From: Mucilaginibacter ginsenosidivorax
GTDB taxonomy: Bacteria > Bacteroidota > Bacteroidia > Sphingobacteriales > Sphingobacteriaceae
Length of the DNA: 64,000 bases
Assembly (NCBI RefSeq): GCF_007971525.1
Contig: NZ_CP042437.1
Coordinates: forward strand, 4,216,001-4,280,000
Direction of reading: 5' to 3'
Shown here: one piece after another, positions 35,633 to 43,364 of the stretch
Layout of the letters: each line of letters begins with the position of its first letter
How positions within the stretch are numbered: position 1 is the stretch's first letter
Notes under the pieces: generated by a model
Told to the model about the DNA's origin: nothing
Databases searched by the model: none
Seen by the model: only the letters and a program-made list of their open reading frames with translations
Translations under genes and position numbers: made by a program

Positions 35633-37636
35633 ATGAATTTAAAACTAATGGCCGGTTTAAGTACGGCCTTTATGATGGCTGTTGCTGCGGTTAACGCGCA
35701 ACAGGCACCAACCCCTCCTCCAGCCGCCGCACCGGCATCTGATTACAGTTATCATGAAGCTTTTGGCCCTCCGTTTTATACTAAAAATGGTACCGAGTTT
35801 CGTGCAGCCGACGGACAGCCAGGCGCAAAATACTGGCAAAACCGCGCCGACTACAGCCTGGCCGCAACCCTGGATGATAAAAGTAACCTGATTACCGGAT
35901 CGGAAGTTTTAACTTATACCAACAACAGCCCGCAAAACCTGAGTTTTTTATGGATGCAGCTGGATCAGAATTTGTTTAAGTTAGATTCCCGCGGTACGGC
36001 AATTGTACCACCAACCGGCAGCCGTAACTGGGGCCGTGGCGAAGCGTTTGATGCGGGCTACAAAATAAAATCGGTAAAAGCTGTTGACGCAAAAGGCGGC
36101 ACTACCGATGTTAAATTCCTGATTAGCGATACCCGCATGCAGGTATTTTTGCCAAAACAGGTAACTGCCAATGGCGGTAACGTAAAGCTGAAAATAGAAT
36201 ATTCATTTGTATCGCCTAATTACGGATCAGACCGTATGGGTTACCTGGATGATAAAAAATCAAAAAACGGGAAAATATACACTGTGGCCCAGTGGTACCC
36301 GCGCATGTGCGTATATGACGATGTAATGGGATGGAATACCCAGCCTTACACCGGCCCGGGTGAGTTTTACCTGGAGTATGGCGATTTTGACCTGAGCATT
36401 ACTGCTCCTGCAAACCACATTGTAGTGGCTTCTGGCGAATTATTGAATCCAACCGAAGTATATACGCCTGAGCAGCAAAAGCGCTGGGCACAGGCTGCCA
36501 CAAGCGAAAAAACGGTAGTTATCCGTTCGGCTGCCGAGGTTACCGACCCTAAATCGCGCCCGGCTGGTAAAGCTACACTTACCTGGCGCTTTAAAATAAA
36601 GAACGCGCGTGATGCTTCGTGGGCTTCATCTGCAGCGTTTATTATCGATGCAGCTAAAATGGACTTGCCAAGCGGTAAAAAATCTATCGCTATTTCGGCC
36701 TACCCGGTTGAAAGCGATGGACAGGACGCCTGGTCGCGCTCAACTGAGTATGTGAAAAAATCTATTGAATACAACTCGGCAAAATGGTTTGAATTCCCTT
36801 ACCCTGCTGCTACTGCCGTTGCCGGTATTGTGGGTGGCATGGAATATCCGGGCATTGTATTTTGCGGGTATACTGCAAAAAAAGGCGGCCTTTGGGGCGT
36901 AAATGACCATGAATTTGGCCACACCTGGTTCCCGATGATCGTAGGTTCAAACGAGCGTTTATACGGCTGGATGGACGAAGGTTTTAATACTTTTATCAAT
37001 ACGTTATCAACCGCCGATTTTAATAACGGAGAATACAACCGCAAGGCCGGTGATATGCATAAAACAGCCCTGGTGTTAACAAGGCCAGAGTTGGAGCCTG
37101 TATTAAGTCAGCCGGCCAACCTTAAAGAAAAAAATACCGGTATCCTGTTATACTTTAAACCGGGCGTTGGCCTTACCTTGCTGCGTGAACAGATTTTAGG
37201 GCCCGAGCGTTTTGATTTCGCGTTTCAAACCTATATCAAGCGCTGGGCATTTAAACACCCAACACCTGATGACTTTTTCCGCACCATGGAAAATGCATCC
37301 GGCGAAAGCCTGCAATGGTTCTGGAGAGGCTGGTTCCTGAACAACTGGCGTTTGGATGTTGCCGTAAGCGATGTAAAATATGTTGATAACGATGCAACTA
37401 AAGGCGCTATGATCACCATTGATAACCTGGGTAAATTGGCTATGCCGGTTACCCTGGAGGTAAAAACCAAAAGCGGCAAAGTGGACAGGCTGAAACTACC
37501 TGTTGAAGTTTGGGAGCGCAACGCCACCTGGACATTTAAATATCCATCAACAGAAGAAATTGAATCTGTTACCTACGACCCTGACAAAGTATTACCGGAT
37601 TACAACCCCGACAATAACGTTTGGACAAAGAAATAA
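35633..37636 (+). CDS. Secreted M1-family (gluzincin) metallopeptidase
   Basis: From ATG 35633 the protein is 667 residues, with signal peptide MNLKLMAGLSTAFMMAVAAVNAQ and a Pro/Ala-rich linker. The M1 N-terminal beta-domain is followed by GGMEYPG at 401-407 (in place of the common GAMEN) and the zinc site HEFGH at 426-430 with Glu449 in WMDEGFN. The rest is the helical C-terminal domain. It is expected to act as an aminopeptidase in the periplasm or on the surface. It is followed by a strong terminator. Confidence 0.92.
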   Translation: MNLKLMAGLSTAFMMAVAAVNAQQAPTPPPAAAPASDYSYHEAFGPPFYTKNGTEFRAADGQPGAKYWQNRADYSLAATLDDKSNLITGSEVLTYTNNSPQNLSFLWMQLDQNLFKLDSRGTAIVPPTGSRNWGRGEAFDAGYKIKSVKAVDAKGGTTDVKFLISDTRMQVFLPKQVTANGGNVKLKIEYSFVSPNYGSDRMGYLDDKKSKNGKIYTVAQWYPRMCVYDDVMGWNTQPYTGPGEFYLEYGDFDLSITAPANHIVVASGELLNPTEVYTPEQQKRWAQAATSEKTVVIRSAAEVTDPKSRPAGKATLTWRFKIKNARDASWASSAAFIIDAAKMDLPSGKKSIAISAYPVESDGQDAWSRSTEYVKKSIEYNSAKWFEFPYPAATAVAGIVGGMEYPGIVFCGYTAKKGGLWGVNDHEFGHTWFPMIVGSNERLYGWMDEGFNTFINTLSTADFNNGEYNRKAGDMHKTALVLTRPELEPVLSQPANLKEKNTGILLYFKPGVGLTLLREQILGPERFDFAFQTYIKRWAFKHPTPDDFFRTMENASGESLQWFWRGWFLNNWRLDVAVSDVKYVDNDATKGAMITIDNLGKLAMPVTLEVKTKSGKVDRLKLPVEVWERNATWTFKYPSTEEIESVTYDPDKVLPDYNPDNNVWTKK

Positions 37637-37644
37637 AAATAAAG

Positions 37645-37669
37645 AAACCCGGTTCACGCCGGGTTTTTT
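37645..37669 (+). terminator. Intrinsic terminator after the M1 peptidase gene
   Basis: A stem ACCCGG/CCGGGT with a short loop, flanked by A on the left and six T on the right, lies 10 bases after the stop codon. Confidence 0.85.
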
Positions 37670-37767
37670 GTTTGAAAACTATGTCATTGCGAGTATCTAT
37701 CAGGTAAAACCTGAAAAAATCGTTATGATGCGCAATGGATATAGTCAAACGAATCTTCTAAACTACC

Positions 37768-37905
37768 GTCATTGCGAGGTATGAAGCAATCCCCGGCGTG
37801 CTAAGTCCCACATGGTTCGGGATTGCTTCGTGCCTCGCAATGACGAGTATTTTATATTGATAGTCAGTAACTTATAATTACGTCATTATAAGGTAAGAAG
37901 CAAAG
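37768..37905. repeat. Family A compound repeat, copy 2
   Basis: Arms GTCATTGCGAGGTATGAAGC... at 37768-37794 and the complement at 37819-37844 enclose a loop that is the reverse complement of the loop of the copy at 13868, so the first hairpins are inverted relative to each other. A half element GTCATTATAAGGTAAGAAGC follows at about 37881. A degenerate half also precedes it near 37682. It lies between convergent genes. Confidence 0.88.
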
Positions 37906-37930
37906 ACGTTTAAATTTTATGCTTTAGTAT

Positions 37931-39580
37931 TTACTCCTCCGTTAACACCGTAAACTCAAACGCAAGCGGTTCAAAATGACGCACCAATTCGTCAATAAAC
38001 GATTGGCCCCAGCGTACATACATTAAACCGAAATTTTCGGTGCGTTCCTGCAGGCTGTCTTTAGGGAAAAGCTCGGCTTTAACTACAGCTAATTGTTCAA
38101 GCCTGGTAGCATAGTTGCGTTTTTCGGCTTTGATCAGCTTTTTCTCCAGGTTGTCAATAGCATGTTTTAACCTTGCCTGTACGGCAGATGCGGAGGGCGA
38201 TAGGGTAGGGTCTATTTTATAAGAGCGTAGCTTTATCTTTTCGAACAGGGCGCTCATTTCCCGCCATTCGCCTTCAAGGCTCAGGTTGTGGTTGCTGTGT
38301 TTTTTTATCCAGTCGGTTTTAAGCGTATCGTTTGGTTTAAACAAATCGGCAGCTGTAAGGTCCATGTGTTTAACCTTTGCTGCCTGGTCTTTTTTAACAA
38401 CCAGTGCCGAGTTGCGCAGGATGAGTATGGGAAAATCAACCTTGTAAAAATCGAAGTTAGCTTTCAGTTCTAACCAGTAAACCACCTCGGCGCCGCCGCC
38501 AATGTAGGCTATATTGGGTAAGATGCACTCCTGGTACAGCGGCCGCATCACTACATTAGGGCTAAAGCGTTCGGGATAATCAGCAATTTCTTCTTTCAAT
38601 TCCGCCTCAGTAAAACGGATTTCGGTATTCATTACCTGGTAATTGTCGTGCTCAAATATTACGCGTTCGCGCAGGCTATCCTTCAGGTAAAAAAAGTTGA
38701 TTTCGCGGGGATTAACCTGTATGTGCACACCAAGTTTGTGCAATTGCTCGTTAGTAGCCGTGATGTTTTTAAAGCTGTTTTGGTTGATGATATCCTGCTC
38801 CATTTTTGGGGCAAACTGCTTTTTAAACTCATGGTCGTCGGCATCGATGATTACCAAACCATACTGGCCAAACAGCGCGTTTACCAGGTAGCGGGTAGCA
38901 TCGGCCAGTTTATCAAATTGGGTATAGGCGGTTTCTACAATTTCGGCAACTTCTACTGCGTGGCCCTCCATCCCTAAAACGCCCTTGTACTGGTTAAGCG
39001 CCTGCCGCATAGTATCGGGATTGATACGGCCGGTTGCGCCCGAAGCCTCGTACCACCAATGTACTTTTTTGCCGCCGATGTTGGTATAATTAATCTCGGC
39101 AAAATCATGATCTTCACTGGCCATCCAGTAAACAGGTACAAAGTTTTTATCGGGATGAGCAGTTTTTAATTGCTGGGCTAACTTAATAGCTGTAGCTATT
39201 TTATAAAGAAAATACAGCGGGCCGGCAAAAATGTTGAGCTGATGCCCGGTTGTTATGGTGTAGGTATTGTTGAGTTTCAGAAGCTCGATGTTTTGAGCAG
39301 TAAGAGGTTGTACGTTGTACGTTATACGTTTTACGTTAGCTTCACTTTCGGACTTACCCGCTTTCGGACTTTCGGACTTCTCCGCATATTGTTTGGATAA
39401 AACACGGTATAGAATTTCACGATCGGCAACAACTTTTTTATTTTTCAGCACTTCGGCAAATCCGTCCATATCCGGGCGGTATCCGTAAAAAGGTTGCAGG
39501 TCGGCCCGGTTTTCGATGTAGTCAATAACAGTGGGCGAAAAAAATCCGGTTTCTTTATAACTTATACAGGAGGCTTCCAT
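37931..39580 (-). CDS. bshC: Bacillithiol biosynthesis cysteine-adding enzyme BshC
   Basis: BshC adds cysteine to GlcN-malate, the last step of bacillithiol synthesis, the main low-molecular thiol of many Bacteroidota. From ATG 39580 it is 549 residues: MEASCISYKETGFFSPTVID, then TITTGHQLNIFAGPLYF and PVYWMASEDHDFAEI, which are family signatures. Earlier in-frame starts (39649, 39652) would translate a heptamer array and are less likely. Residues about 66-92 are a Lys/Ser/Glu-rich insertion, encoded by two adjacent tandem repeats (39307-39384). The insertion falls in a surface region just before the nucleotide-binding-like motif and does not disturb it. Confidence 0.9.
   Translation of the reverse strand: MEASCISYKETGFFSPTVIDYIENRADLQPFYGYRPDMDGFAEVLKNKKVVADREILYRVLSKQYAEKSESPKAGKSESEANVKRITYNVQPLTAQNIELLKLNNTYTITTGHQLNIFAGPLYFLYKIATAIKLAQQLKTAHPDKNFVPVYWMASEDHDFAEINYTNIGGKKVHWWYEASGATGRINPDTMRQALNQYKGVLGMEGHAVEVAEIVETAYTQFDKLADATRYLVNALFGQYGLVIIDADDHEFKKQFAPKMEQDIINQNSFKNITATNEQLHKLGVHIQVNPREINFFYLKDSLRERVIFEHDNYQVMNTEIRFTEAELKEEIADYPERFSPNVVMRPLYQECILPNIAYIGGGAEVVYWLELKANFDFYKVDFPILILRNSALVVKKDQAAKVKHMDLTAADLFKPNDTLKTDWIKKHSNHNLSLEGEWREMSALFEKIKLRSYKIDPTLSPSASAVQARLKHAIDNLEKKLIKAEKRNYATRLEQLAVVKAELFPKDSLQERTENFGLMYVRWGQSFIDELVRHFEPLAFEFTVLTEE
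39307..39384. repeat. Two tandem arrays inside bshC (heptamer, then octamer)
   Basis: Five 7-base units with GTT core (such as GTTGTAC, GTTATAC) fill 39307-39341. Five 8-base units (such as CTTTCGGA, CTTACCCG) fill 39345-39384. Together they span 78 bases, exactly 26 codons, so the reading frame is kept. They encode the region from KSESPKAGKSESE to VKRITYNVQ of BshC. Confidence 0.85.
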
Positions 39581-39615
39581 TTTGATTTTGGATTTCGGAT
39601 GTTCGATTTCGGATT
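39581..39615. repeat. Five-unit heptamer array abutting the bshC start codon
   Basis: Read on the minus strand, five 7-base units (such as AATCCGA, AATCGAA) end on the base before the ATG of bshC. There is no room for a ribosome binding site other than the array itself. Confidence 0.8.
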
Positions 39616-39722
39616 TAAAATATCCAAATATAAAACATGTAATCAGCATCAAATATTTAATGCCGACGCCGAATTTAGATTTTTAAATATTAAAATCAAT
39701 CAACAGGGAATTGTAAATCAAA

Positions 39723-41057
39723 TTATTTTACAATTTGTCCATAAAGGTCAAAGTCTTCGGCGCTGTCTATCTTCACGTTAACAAAGCTGCCAACGGTTGC
39801 GTAATCAATGCTGGCATCAATTAAAACCTCGTTGTCAACTTCCGGCGAATCAAACTCGGTACGGCCAACAAAGTAGTTGCCGTCTTTTTTATCAACCAAA
39901 ACCTTAAATGTTTGGCCAATTTTTTCCTGGTTTTTGTCAAAAGAAATTCCCTGCTGAATTTCCATAATGGCGTCGGCACGTTCTTGTTTTACTTCGTCGG
40001 GCACATCATCAACCAATGAATGGGCATGTGTTTTTTCCTCGTGCGAGTAAGTGAAGCAGCCAAGGCGATCGAATTTGGTGTCCTCAACCCATTGGGCCAT
40101 TTCTTCAAAATCCCGTTGGGTTTCGCCCGGGTAGCCGGTGATGAGGGTAGTACGCATAGCTATGCCGGGTACTTTATCACGAATCTGGTTTACCAGGTCG
40201 ATTGTTTTTTGTTTGGTGATACCACGGCGCATAGATTTAAGCATATCATCGCTGATGTGCTGCAAGGGCATATCCATGTACTTGCAAATGTTATCACGCT
40301 CGTCCATTACATCTAAAACCTCCATCGGGAAGCCGGATGGGTAAGCGTATTGCAGCCTGATCCATTCTACACCGTTAACATCGCTCAGGCGGCGTAGTAA
40401 CTCATCCAGGTTACGTTTACCATACAGGTCGAGGCCGTAATAGGTTAAGTCCTGGGCAATGAGTATTAATTCTTTGGTTCCGTTTTTAACCAGGTTTTGG
40501 GCATCTTTAACCAATTGGTCAATAGGTGTGCTCAAATGCTTGCCGCGCATCAGCGGAATGGCGCAGAACGAGCATGGGCGGTTACAACCTTCGGCAATTT
40601 TAAAATAAGCAAAATGCGATGGGGTGGTTAATAAACGTTCGCCAATCAGCTCGTGTTTGTAGTTTGCACCCACAGAAGCCAGCAGGTTTTGCAGGTCATT
40701 GGTGCCAAAATAGGCGTCAACGTTGGTTATCTCGGCCTCCAGCTCAGGTTTGTAACGTTCGCTTAAGCAACCGGTAACTATTACCTTACCAACTTTGCCT
40801 TGCTCTTTAAGTTCGCTATACTGGAGGATGGTATCAATAGATTCCTGTTTGGCGTTATCGATAAAGCCGCAGGTATTGATAACGATGATATCGTTTTTAC
40901 CTACCTTTTCGGCCTCGTGCACCACATCAAACTGGTTGCCTTTAAGCTGGCCCATCAATATCTCAGAATCGTATATGTTTTTTGAACAGCCTAAAGTAAC
41001 CACGTTAACACGGGGCTTCACTGTTTTAGGTTCACGAATTACTTCTTTAGTTCTCAT
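39723..41057 (-). CDS. rimO: Ribosomal protein S12 methylthiotransferase RimO
   Basis: RimO adds a methylthio group to an aspartate of ribosomal protein S12. The 444-residue radical-SAM enzyme has the N-terminal UPF0004 domain with cluster cysteines Cys24 (TLGCSKNIYDSE), Cys63 (INTCGFI) and Cys97 (VTGCLSERY), the radical-SAM CxxxCxxC as Cys158, Cys162 and Cys165 (EGCNRPCSFCAIPLMRG), and a C-terminal TRAM domain (about 375-440). It lies 107 bases after ftsY on the same strand with a family A hairpin between. Confidence 0.96.
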   Translation of the reverse strand: MRTKEVIREPKTVKPRVNVVTLGCSKNIYDSEILMGQLKGNQFDVVHEAEKVGKNDIIVINTCGFIDNAKQESIDTILQYSELKEQGKVGKVIVTGCLSERYKPELEAEITNVDAYFGTNDLQNLLASVGANYKHELIGERLLTTPSHFAYFKIAEGCNRPCSFCAIPLMRGKHLSTPIDQLVKDAQNLVKNGTKELILIAQDLTYYGLDLYGKRNLDELLRRLSDVNGVEWIRLQYAYPSGFPMEVLDVMDERDNICKYMDMPLQHISDDMLKSMRRGITKQKTIDLVNQIRDKVPGIAMRTTLITGYPGETQRDFEEMAQWVEDTKFDRLGCFTYSHEEKTHAHSLVDDVPDEVKQERADAIMEIQQGISFDKNQEKIGQTFKVLVDKKDGNYFVGRTEFDSPEVDNEVLIDASIDYATVGSFVNVKIDSAEDFDLYGQIVK

Positions 41058-41068
41058 AATATTAAAGC

Positions 41069-41149
41069 GTCATCGCGGGGAACGAAGCAATCTCTGAACT
41101 ATATAGGCTGCCCTGCATAGCCGAGGATTGCTTCGTTCCTCGCAATGAC
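41069..41149. repeat. Family A hairpin between ftsY and rimO
   Basis: Arms GTCATCGCGGGGAACGAAGC... (41069-41093) and its complement (41124-41149) enclose a 30-base loop unlike that of the other family A copies. It fills the ftsY-rimO gap. Confidence 0.88.
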
Positions 41150-41164
41150 GGTATTGTTATGTTT

Positions 41165-42130
41165 TTATTGCTTAAATAAGGAATCGACGAAAGCTTGCCT
41201 GTCAAACAATTGTAAATGCTCCATGCCTTCACCCACACCTATATATTTTACCGGGATTTTAAACTGATCTGATATACCTATTACTACACCGCCTTTAGCT
41301 GTGCCATCAAGCTTGGTTAAAGCCAGGGCGTTTACGTTGGTAGCTTCGGTAAATTGTTTGCATTGTTCAATGGCATTTTGCCCGGTTGATGCATCCAATA
41401 CCAATAGTATTTCGTGTGGTGCGCCGGGAATTACCTTTTGCATCACATTTTTAATTTTGGTAAGCTCGTTCATCAGGCCTACTTTATTGTGCAGGCGGCC
41501 GGCAGTATCAATTATCGCTACATCATCTCCGTTGGCAACAGCCGAGCGTAAGGTATCATAAGCTACAGAGGCCGGATCAGACCCCATTGGCTGCGCTACC
41601 ACTTTTACATCAACCCGTTTGCCCCAAAGCTGCAATTGATCAACGGCTGCGGCGCGGAAGGTATCGGCAGCCCCAAGCACCACTTTATTGCCGGCCTGCT
41701 TTAGCTTATGGGCCAATTTGCCAATGGTAGTAGTTTTACCTACACCGTTAACGCCAACCACCATGATTACATAGGGCTTATGATCGCCATATTCAAAATT
41801 GCGGAAATCATTACTATTATTTTCGGCCAGGAGTTTTTGGATCTCGTCTTTCAGCAACACATTCAGTTCGCCGGTGCCAATGTATTTATCGCGGGCTACA
41901 CGTTCCTGAATGCGTTCGATGATCTTGAGCGTGGTTTTTACGCCCACGTCTGATGTTACCAGGATCTCTTCCAAATCATCCAGCACATCATCATCAACGG
42001 TTGATTTACCTGCGACGGCCTTGGTTATCTTTGAAAAAAAATTATCCTTGGTTTTTTCTAAACCGGTATCAAGGGCTTGCTGCTCCTGCTGTGTATTTTC
42101 CTTTTTCTTAAAAAAATCAAATAATCCCAT
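41165..42130 (-). CDS. ftsY: Signal recognition particle receptor FtsY
   Basis: FtsY docks SRP-ribosome complexes at the membrane. The 321-residue protein has a short N-terminal helix, the four-helix N domain (about 35-110) and the G domain with G1 GVNGVGKTTTIGKLA, GAADTFRAAAVDQL, G3 DTAGRLHNKV and G4 TKLDGTAKGG. It lacks a long acidic A domain, common in Bacteroidota. It is separated from the rpmB-rpmG-DUF4295 cluster by a terminator and a palindrome, and an AGAT array lies directly before its start. Confidence 0.96.
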   Translation of the reverse strand: MGLFDFFKKKENTQQEQQALDTGLEKTKDNFFSKITKAVAGKSTVDDDVLDDLEEILVTSDVGVKTTLKIIERIQERVARDKYIGTGELNVLLKDEIQKLLAENNSNDFRNFEYGDHKPYVIMVVGVNGVGKTTTIGKLAHKLKQAGNKVVLGAADTFRAAAVDQLQLWGKRVDVKVVAQPMGSDPASVAYDTLRSAVANGDDVAIIDTAGRLHNKVGLMNELTKIKNVMQKVIPGAPHEILLVLDASTGQNAIEQCKQFTEATNVNALALTKLDGTAKGGVVIGISDQFKIPVKYIGVGEGMEHLQLFDRQAFVDSLFKQ

Positions 42131-42170
42131 TTTAGATGTGCAGATTTTAGATTACAGATGTGCAGATGAT
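42131..42170. repeat. AGAT-type 7/8-base array abutting the ftsY start codon
   Basis: AGAT cores recur at spacings of 8, 7, 7 and 8 bases, from the base next to the ftsY ATG. It is a less regular member of the array class. Confidence 0.6.
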
Positions 42171-42175
42171 TTTTT

Positions 42176-42249
42176 CTGAACCCGAATTAAACGAATTTAG
42201 GAATTAATAGAATTCTGGTAATTCTTTAATTCGTTTAATTCCGGTTCAG
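42176..42249. repeat. Long palindrome with repeated GAATT cores upstream of ftsY
   Basis: Arms of about 31 bases (from CTGAACCCGAATTAAACGAA to its complement ending GGTTCAG) are nearly perfect. Each arm itself contains GAATT cores at 8-9-base spacing, so this is another inverted pair of short-period arrays. Confidence 0.8.
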
Positions 42250-42257
42250 ACCTCAAC

Positions 42258-42290
42258 AAAAAAAGCCCTCTCGTAAAAACAAGACGGCTT
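42258..42290 (-). terminator. Terminator after the DUF4295 gene
   Basis: On the minus strand an AGCC...GGCT stem with interior pairs and a loop containing five T is followed by a run of seven T. It would separate the ribosomal cluster from ftsY. Confidence 0.6.
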
Positions 42291-42320
42291 CGATATTTTG
42301 ATCAAAAGTTTAAGCAGATA

Positions 42321-42479
42321 TTATTTGCCTGCAATGATGTCCTTAACAGCGTCGTTAGGAACAATTTGCTCTTTGAATGAATAAGCACCTGTTTTTGGTG
42401 ATTTGTTCATTGTGATAACTTTTGAATATTCTTTGCCTTTACCTGCTACTTTCAGTGTTGCAACTACTTTCTTTGCCAT
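42321..42479 (-). CDS. DUF4295 small protein encoded with L28 and L33
   Basis: ATG 42479 to TAA 42321 encodes 52 residues (MAKKVVATLKVAGKGKEYSK, then VITMNKSPKTGAYSFKEQ). It is the Bacteroidota DUF4295 protein, always found after rpmB-rpmG. It is small and basic, like a ribosomal protein, and by context it probably acts at the ribosome. A heptamer array ends 11 bases before its start codon. Confidence 0.9.
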   Translation of the reverse strand: MAKKVVATLKVAGKGKEYSKVITMNKSPKTGAYSFKEQIVPNDAVKDIIAGK

Positions 42480-42490
42480 GTTGTTTTTGT

Positions 42491-42585
42491 GTTGTACGTT
42501 TTACGTGGTACGTATTACGTAATGTTAAACATTTTAATTAGCTTGATCCTACGTATAACGTAAAACGTTTAACGTATAACCTATT
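42491..42585. repeat. Inverted heptamer-array pair between rpmG and the DUF4295 gene
   Basis: Five units with GT..TAC pattern (such as GTTGTAC, GTATTAC) fill 42491-42525. Five units of opposite sense (ACGTATA, ACGTAAA type) fill 42551-42585, reaching the rpmG stop codon at 42581-42583. The pair occupies essentially the whole gap. Confidence 0.8.
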
Positions 42586-42763
42586 TAATCTCTTTATGAA
42601 CAGTTACTTTCCTTAAAACCGGGTTGAATTTTTTCATTTCCAGTCTTTCAGTGGTATTTTTTTTGTTCTTGGTGGTAATATAGCGAGACATGCCTGGCAT
42701 ACCGCTTGTTTTGTGTTCAGTACACTCTAATATAACCTGAACCCTGTTGCCTTTTTTTGCCAT
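42581..42763 (-). CDS. rpmG: 50S ribosomal protein L33
   Basis: The 60-residue protein reads MAKKGNRVQVILECTEHKTS and ends FNPVLRKVTVHKEIK, a typical bL33 sequence. It carries a single Cys (zinc-free type). It lies between rpmB and the DUF4295 gene in a three-gene cluster; heptamer arrays occupy both gaps. Confidence 0.97.
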   Translation of the reverse strand: MAKKGNRVQVILECTEHKTSGMPGMSRYITTKNKKNTTERLEMKKFNPVLRKVTVHKEIK

Positions 42764-42774
42764 TTTCTTTTTAT

Positions 42775-42866
42775 GTTGTACGCATCACCGTCACGGCTTA
42801 CGTAATTTTTCAAATTATACCGTACGTCGTTAATTTTACAATTTGTAAAACCGTTAACGTACAACT
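42775..42866. repeat. Degenerate inverted array pair between rpmB and rpmG
   Basis: GTTGTAC at 42775 is followed by three 7-base units sharing only part of the TACGT theme, and GTACAAC of opposite sense ends at 42864. It seems a decayed version of the pair at 42491-42585. Confidence 0.5.
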
Positions 42867-42867
42867 A

Positions 42868-43101
42868 CTAAATGTATCCTTTTTTTACAAATTTATTGAT
42901 ACAGGCAGTAATACCATTTTTAGTGATAGTTTTTACTGCTGAAGTAGATACCTTTAAGGTAATCCATTTATCCTCTTCAGGGATATAAAACTTTTTAAGT
43001 TTTAAGTTAGGATGAAATCTGCGTTTAGTTTTAACGTTTGAGTTAGAAACGTTGTTACCAACTATAGATGCTTTTCCTGTTAGATCACAAATTCTTGACA
43101 T
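42868..43101 (-). CDS. rpmB: 50S ribosomal protein L28
   Basis: The 77-residue protein (MSRICDLTGKASIVGNNVSN, then KTKRRFHPNLKLKKFYIPEE) is bL28 of normal length for the phylum. It is the first gene of the rpmB-rpmG-DUF4295 cluster and has the best promoter candidate of the window upstream. Confidence 0.97.
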   Translation of the reverse strand: MSRICDLTGKASIVGNNVSNSNVKTKRRFHPNLKLKKFYIPEEDKWITLKVSTSAVKTITKNGITACINKFVKKGYI

Positions 43102-43145
43102 GACAAATATTTTTAATTATCAACCCTTTATTCAAAAAGAGTTTG

Positions 43146-43176
43146 CAAATATCAGACTTTTTAATCAAATATTCAA
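43146..43176 (-). promoter_or_regulatory. Candidate promoter of the rpmB cluster
   Basis: On the minus strand TTG (43174-43176) stands 20 bases before GATATTTG (43146-43153), one base from TAnnTTTG. Start of transcription would be near 43140, giving a 40-base leader. Confidence 0.5.
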
Positions 43177-43364
43177 TAGCGTTTTCAAAAATTGTTAAAT
43201 AAATTCAAAAAGCCATTATAAGTGCCAAAATTGAGAGGATAGTGCTTGTTTACAGCACCCTTATCACCTAAATTAAAGTACTTTTTAAATAATTTTAAAA
43301 AGTTACAGAATTAATATTTACATCATATATAAATTATTAAATTAGGCCCTCCATTATAAACACT

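Noticed and set aside
39581..39652. N-terminal extension of BshC by 24 residues
   Set aside because: The extension is encoded by the heptamer array and precedes the family's normal N-terminus MEASCISYKETGFF.
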